Below, in pieces: positions 61,873 to 64,000 of a stretch of 64,000 nucleotides of DNA. The stretch is taken from positions 62,001-126,000 of the forward strand of contig NZ_JAFFZN010000020.1 of NCBI RefSeq assembly GCF_017676385.1. The letters run 5' to 3'. Position 1 is the first letter of the stretch, and every line of letters begins with the position of its first letter. The notes beneath the pieces are model-generated. The model did no database searches, was not told the origin of the DNA, and was given only the letters and a program-made list of their open reading frames with translations. The stretch is from Streptomyces spirodelae (GTDB taxonomy: Bacteria > Actinomycetota > Actinomycetes > Streptomycetales > Streptomycetaceae). Position numbers and translations under genes: made by a program.

Positions 61873-63108
61873 TCAACGTGAGACTTCGTCGGCACCCACC
61901 ACATCGGCGACCACGCAGCTCACGTTGTCCGGGCCGCCGGCCTGGTTGGCCAGGTCGACCAGCGCCCGTACCGCCTGCGCCGGATTGGCCACCGTGGTGA
62001 CGGCCCGGCGGATCTCCGCCGTCGGCACGATCGCGGACAGGCCGTCGGAGCAGAGCAGGTACCGGTCCCCCGCGCGTGCTTCGCGCAGCTTCATATCGGC
62101 GGCGCCGCCGGCCGCCGTGCCCGCCCGCCTGCCGTGCGCTCGCGTGCCGCCCGCTCGCGTGCCGCCGCTGCCCGTCAACGCGCGGGCCAGCAGCGCGGGC
62201 TGCGGGTACGAGTCGGCCTCAGCGGGACTCAGCCGCCCCTCGTCGAGCAGCTTGCGCACCAGCGTGTGGTCGTCGGTGAGCTGAAAGAGTTCGCCGTCGC
62301 GGAGCAGATAGGCGCGGGAGTCCCCGACGTGGACGAGAGCGAGCCGGGAGCCGGTCCACAGCAGCGCGGTGAGGGTCGTGCCCGCCTCGTCCGCGTCCGC
62401 GAGGCCGCGGACGGCGCGCCCCGCCTCCTCGACGGCGTTCTCCAGGGCATTGAGGAGTTCACCGGCCGGCAGCGCTGCGATCCCGTCGGTCCGCAGCCGT
62501 CGGAGCGCGCCGACGGCCGCGGCGCTCGCGTCGCCTCCCGCGCGCCCGAACCCGTCGGCGACGGCCAGCAACCGCGCGTCGGCGTACGCGGTGTCCTGGT
62601 TGTTCTCGCGGATACGCCCCGTGTCGGAGTGGGCGGCGTAACGGATGCTCAAAGGTGCGTTCGGAGTGTGGGACACAGGGGCCACGTCCTCCCGTGAGAG
62701 ATGGTCGACGAGGAAGGTGACCAGGTCCCGCCGCGCGGCGACCTCCGCCTCGGCCTCCGCCCAGTACGCCCTCACTTCCCGGGCGGCCGCCGCGCCCGGC
62801 GCCGACGACGCGAGGTCGCACACGTGCCGGATGCGGGCGAGCGGCATGCCCAGGCGGCGCAGCCAGGCCACCAGCCGGGCGCGGTCGAGCTGCTCGGGGG
62901 CGTAGTGGCGGTAGCCGCTCGCCGGATCGACGCGGGCGGGCGTCAGCAGACCGAGTTCGTCGTACAGCCGCAGGGCCTTGGGCGAGAGCCGCGACGCCTT
63001 CGCGAAGGCCCCGATGGTCAACCAGCCGTCACCCGTACGAGTACCGGCTTCCGCGCCGCCGGCACCCCGACCCGCGCCGTCCGCACTCGCGTTCGTGCCC
63101 ACACCCAT
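61873..63108 (-). CDS. MerR-type DNA-binding domain fused to a PP2C phosphatase
   Basis: A 411-residue two-domain protein. Residues 29-100 are a MerR helix-turn-helix (TIGAFAKASRLSPKALRLYD; RVDPASGYRHYAPEQLDRAR), followed by a coiled coil (about 105-140) and a PP2C Ser/Thr phosphatase domain (about 155-411) with the motifs RIRENNQDTAY, VADGFGRAGGD, HVGDSRAYLLRDG, CSDGLSAIV and GGPDNVSCVV. All metal-binding Asp residues are kept, although the usual DGMGG is DGFGR. The fusion suggests that phosphorylation state and transcription are linked in one protein. Ends in a strong terminator; a 41-bp palindrome lies upstream. Confidence 0.93.
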   Translation of the reverse strand: MGVGTNASADGAGRGAGGAEAGTRTGDGWLTIGAFAKASRLSPKALRLYDELGLLTPARVDPASGYRHYAPEQLDRARLVAWLRRLGMPLARIRHVCDLASSAPGAAAAREVRAYWAEAEAEVAARRDLVTFLVDHLSREDVAPVSHTPNAPLSIRYAAHSDTGRIRENNQDTAYADARLLAVADGFGRAGGDASAAAVGALRRLRTDGIAALPAGELLNALENAVEEAGRAVRGLADADEAGTTLTALLWTGSRLALVHVGDSRAYLLRDGELFQLTDDHTLVRKLLDEGRLSPAEADSYPQPALLARALTGSGGTRAGGTRAHGRRAGTAAGGAADMKLREARAGDRYLLCSDGLSAIVPTAEIRRAVTTVANPAQAVRALVDLANQAGGPDNVSCVVADVVGADEVSR

Positions 63109-63205
63109 GCCCGGCCTCCCTCCTCACCGGGCTCTCCGCACGGCACCGCCGATGCTGCGGCTTCCCCGAAGGGGAAGGTCAACCGTGGGCCCGACGGCAC
63201 GGTCA

Positions 63206-63246
63206 CCATGCCCCGACGGCACGGTCACCGTGCCGTCGGGGCATGG
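63206..63246. promoter_or_regulatory. 41-bp near-perfect palindrome upstream of the MerR-PP2C gene
   Basis: Twenty bp (63206-63225, starting CCATGCCCCGACGGCACGGT) are followed by one base and the exact reverse complement (63227-63246). The same 18-bp block CCCGACGGCACGGTCACC appears once more at 63190-63207. It can be the operator of the MerR-type protein or the terminator of the gene ending at 63300. Confidence 0.6.
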
Positions 63247-63299
63247 CCGGCAAACGCTCGGCGGCACCGCGCGGGCCCCGGCTGGGCCGAGGGCAGTGC

Positions 63300-64000
63300 T
63301 CAGTGACGTCCCAGTACCTCCGCGACACGGATGAACCCCTCCGCGCCGTGCCCCAGCCCGATGGTGCGCCGCGCCCAGCCCTCGACCGCCCGCATCACTC
63401 CGGCGTCGATGCCGTGCTCCTCCGAGGCGTGCACGATGTGCGCCATGGAAGAGGCGCCCGAGGTGAGCGGGTTGATCCGGCCCGAGAAGGTGCCGTCGTC
63501 CGCGTCGCCCGCCCACTCCTCGAAGAGCGGCGGGAGAATGGCGGCGATCCCCTGGGCGAACGGCGCCAGTTCGCGCGCCCCGATGCCCTCCGCGCGGGCC
63601 AGCGCGACGGCGTGCGCGTAGCCGGCCATCGCCGTCCAGAAGATGTCGAGCAGGGCGACGTCGAAGGCCGCCGCGCGATTGATCTCGGAACCGACGTGGG
63701 TGTGGGTTCCGCCCAACGCCTCGAGCACGGGCAGGTGCCGCTCGTACAGCTCGCGCGGGCCGCTGTGCAGAAAGACGGCGTCGGGGGTGCCGATGGACGG
63801 GGCGGGTGTCATGATCGCGCCGTCCAGGTACTGGATGCCGTGCCGGTCCGCCCACTCCGCGGTGTCGCGGGCACGCGCCGGGGTGTCCGCGCTGAGGTTC
63901 ACCACCGTCCGGCCCTTGAGCGCGTCGGTGACGGCGTCGCGGCGCAGGATCGCGTCCGAGGCGTCGTAGTTGACCACGCAGACGACGGTCAGTTCCGAGG
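63300..64000 (-). CDS. Imine reductase-like NADP-dependent oxidoreductase, partial
   Basis: The C-terminal 233 residues of a 3-hydroxyisobutyrate dehydrogenase-like protein; the start is beyond the right edge. The block IQYLDGAIMTPAPSIGTPDA and AFDVALLDIFWTAMAGYAHA match the imine reductase branch, whose members carry a catalytic Asp in the ALLD helix and reduce cyclic imines. The C-terminal ASSMAHIVHASEEHGIDAGV and the final domain are typical. Seen here are the end of the Rossmann domain, the long interdomain helix and the helical C-terminal domain. Substrate unknown. Confidence 0.85.
   Translation of the reverse strand, partial: SELTVVCVVNYDASDAILRRDAVTDALKGRTVVNLSADTPARARDTAEWADRHGIQYLDGAIMTPAPSIGTPDAVFLHSGPRELYERHLPVLEALGGTHTHVGSEINRAAAFDVALLDIFWTAMAGYAHAVALARAEGIGARELAPFAQGIAAILPPLFEEWAGDADDGTFSGRINPLTSGASSMAHIVHASEEHGIDAGVMRAVEGWARRTIGLGHGAEGFIRVAEVLGRH

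Overview
The window is a GC-rich actinobacterial chromosome segment, almost certainly from Streptomyces or a close relative. The evidence is very high GC at third codon positions, two mycothiol biosynthesis genes (mshA, mshD), the PhoR-PhoP/PhoU phosphate system with a classical PHO box, the orphan nitrogen regulator GlnR, CarD, the nickel regulator Nur, the c-di-GMP-responsive anti-sigma factor RsiG, a DevA/DevB-like pair and a LAETG (class E sortase) wall protein. As I recall the S. coelicolor map, most of this is conserved core chromosome, with an apparent junction between the mshA region and the CHAD-ppk region. No rRNA, tRNA, CRISPR array, insertion sequence or prophage was seen.

Layout. 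1-3249: cysS (partial), a PPOX-type oxidase, ispF-ispD (MEP isoprenoid pathway) and carD, all on the minus strand. 3250-3880: a gene-free stretch with an AT-rich inverted repeat. 3881-7931: a lipoprotein, phoP-phoR, a PHO box, phoU and a tiny Cys-rich protein. 8063-11443: a NarL-type histidine kinase without a partner, a Fic/Doc toxin-antitoxin pair, a cupin and gpmA. 11590-17150: a likely polyhydroxybutyrate / 3-hydroxybutyrate utilisation cluster. 17200-23750: accessory genes, including a large right-handed-helix-like membrane protein, an MFS exporter, a SLOG-like protein with a regulator remnant, secreted and membrane proteins, and a coupled three-gene holin-X/DUF3618/DUF4235 operon. 23885-32239: ybjN-mshA, a methyltransferase, CHAD-ppk (polyphosphate), a SnoaL-like protein and mshD. 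32362-37651: a two-component system with an HtrA protease, a LacI regulator and glnR. 38017-44600: a hydrolase, a MoaD-like protein, membrane proteins, and a sulfur locus consisting of a Cys-containing leader peptide, thiosulfate sulfurtransferase, an SseC-like protein and a DsrE protein. 44989-51897: wall protein, nur, ygfZ, dtd, rsiG, asparaginase, an Eis-like acetyltransferase and a DHFR-like reductase. 52196-56104: a DevA-like regulator with operator palindromes, a phosphotransferase, a HAD phosphatase and an ankyrin protein. 56379-59986: a streptogramin resistance locus (vgb, an ABC-F gene and its leader ORF) with a divergent TetR gene. 60010-64000: an SDR, an XRE regulator, a MerR-PP2C fusion and an imine-reductase-like enzyme (partial).

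How the parts fit. PhoP/PhoR/PhoU, ppk with a weak PHO-like box, and the polyphosphate-binding CHAD protein form a phosphate-storage theme. mshA and mshD supply mycothiol. The depolymerase, dehydrogenase, MHS transporter and PucR-like regulator form a PHB/3HB theme. Vgb plus an ABC-F protein would cover both streptogramin B and A. The most striking non-coding signal is a recurrent TANNNT hexamer placed exactly 6-7 nt before the start codon of at least seventeen genes, which predicts leaderless mRNAs. The best candidates for little-described biology are the MerR-PP2C fusion with its 41-bp palindrome, the Cys leader peptide upstream of the sulfurtransferase, the 54-aa ABC-F leader ORF, the MoaD-like protein with two residues after its GG, and the Cys-rich miniprotein next to phoU.
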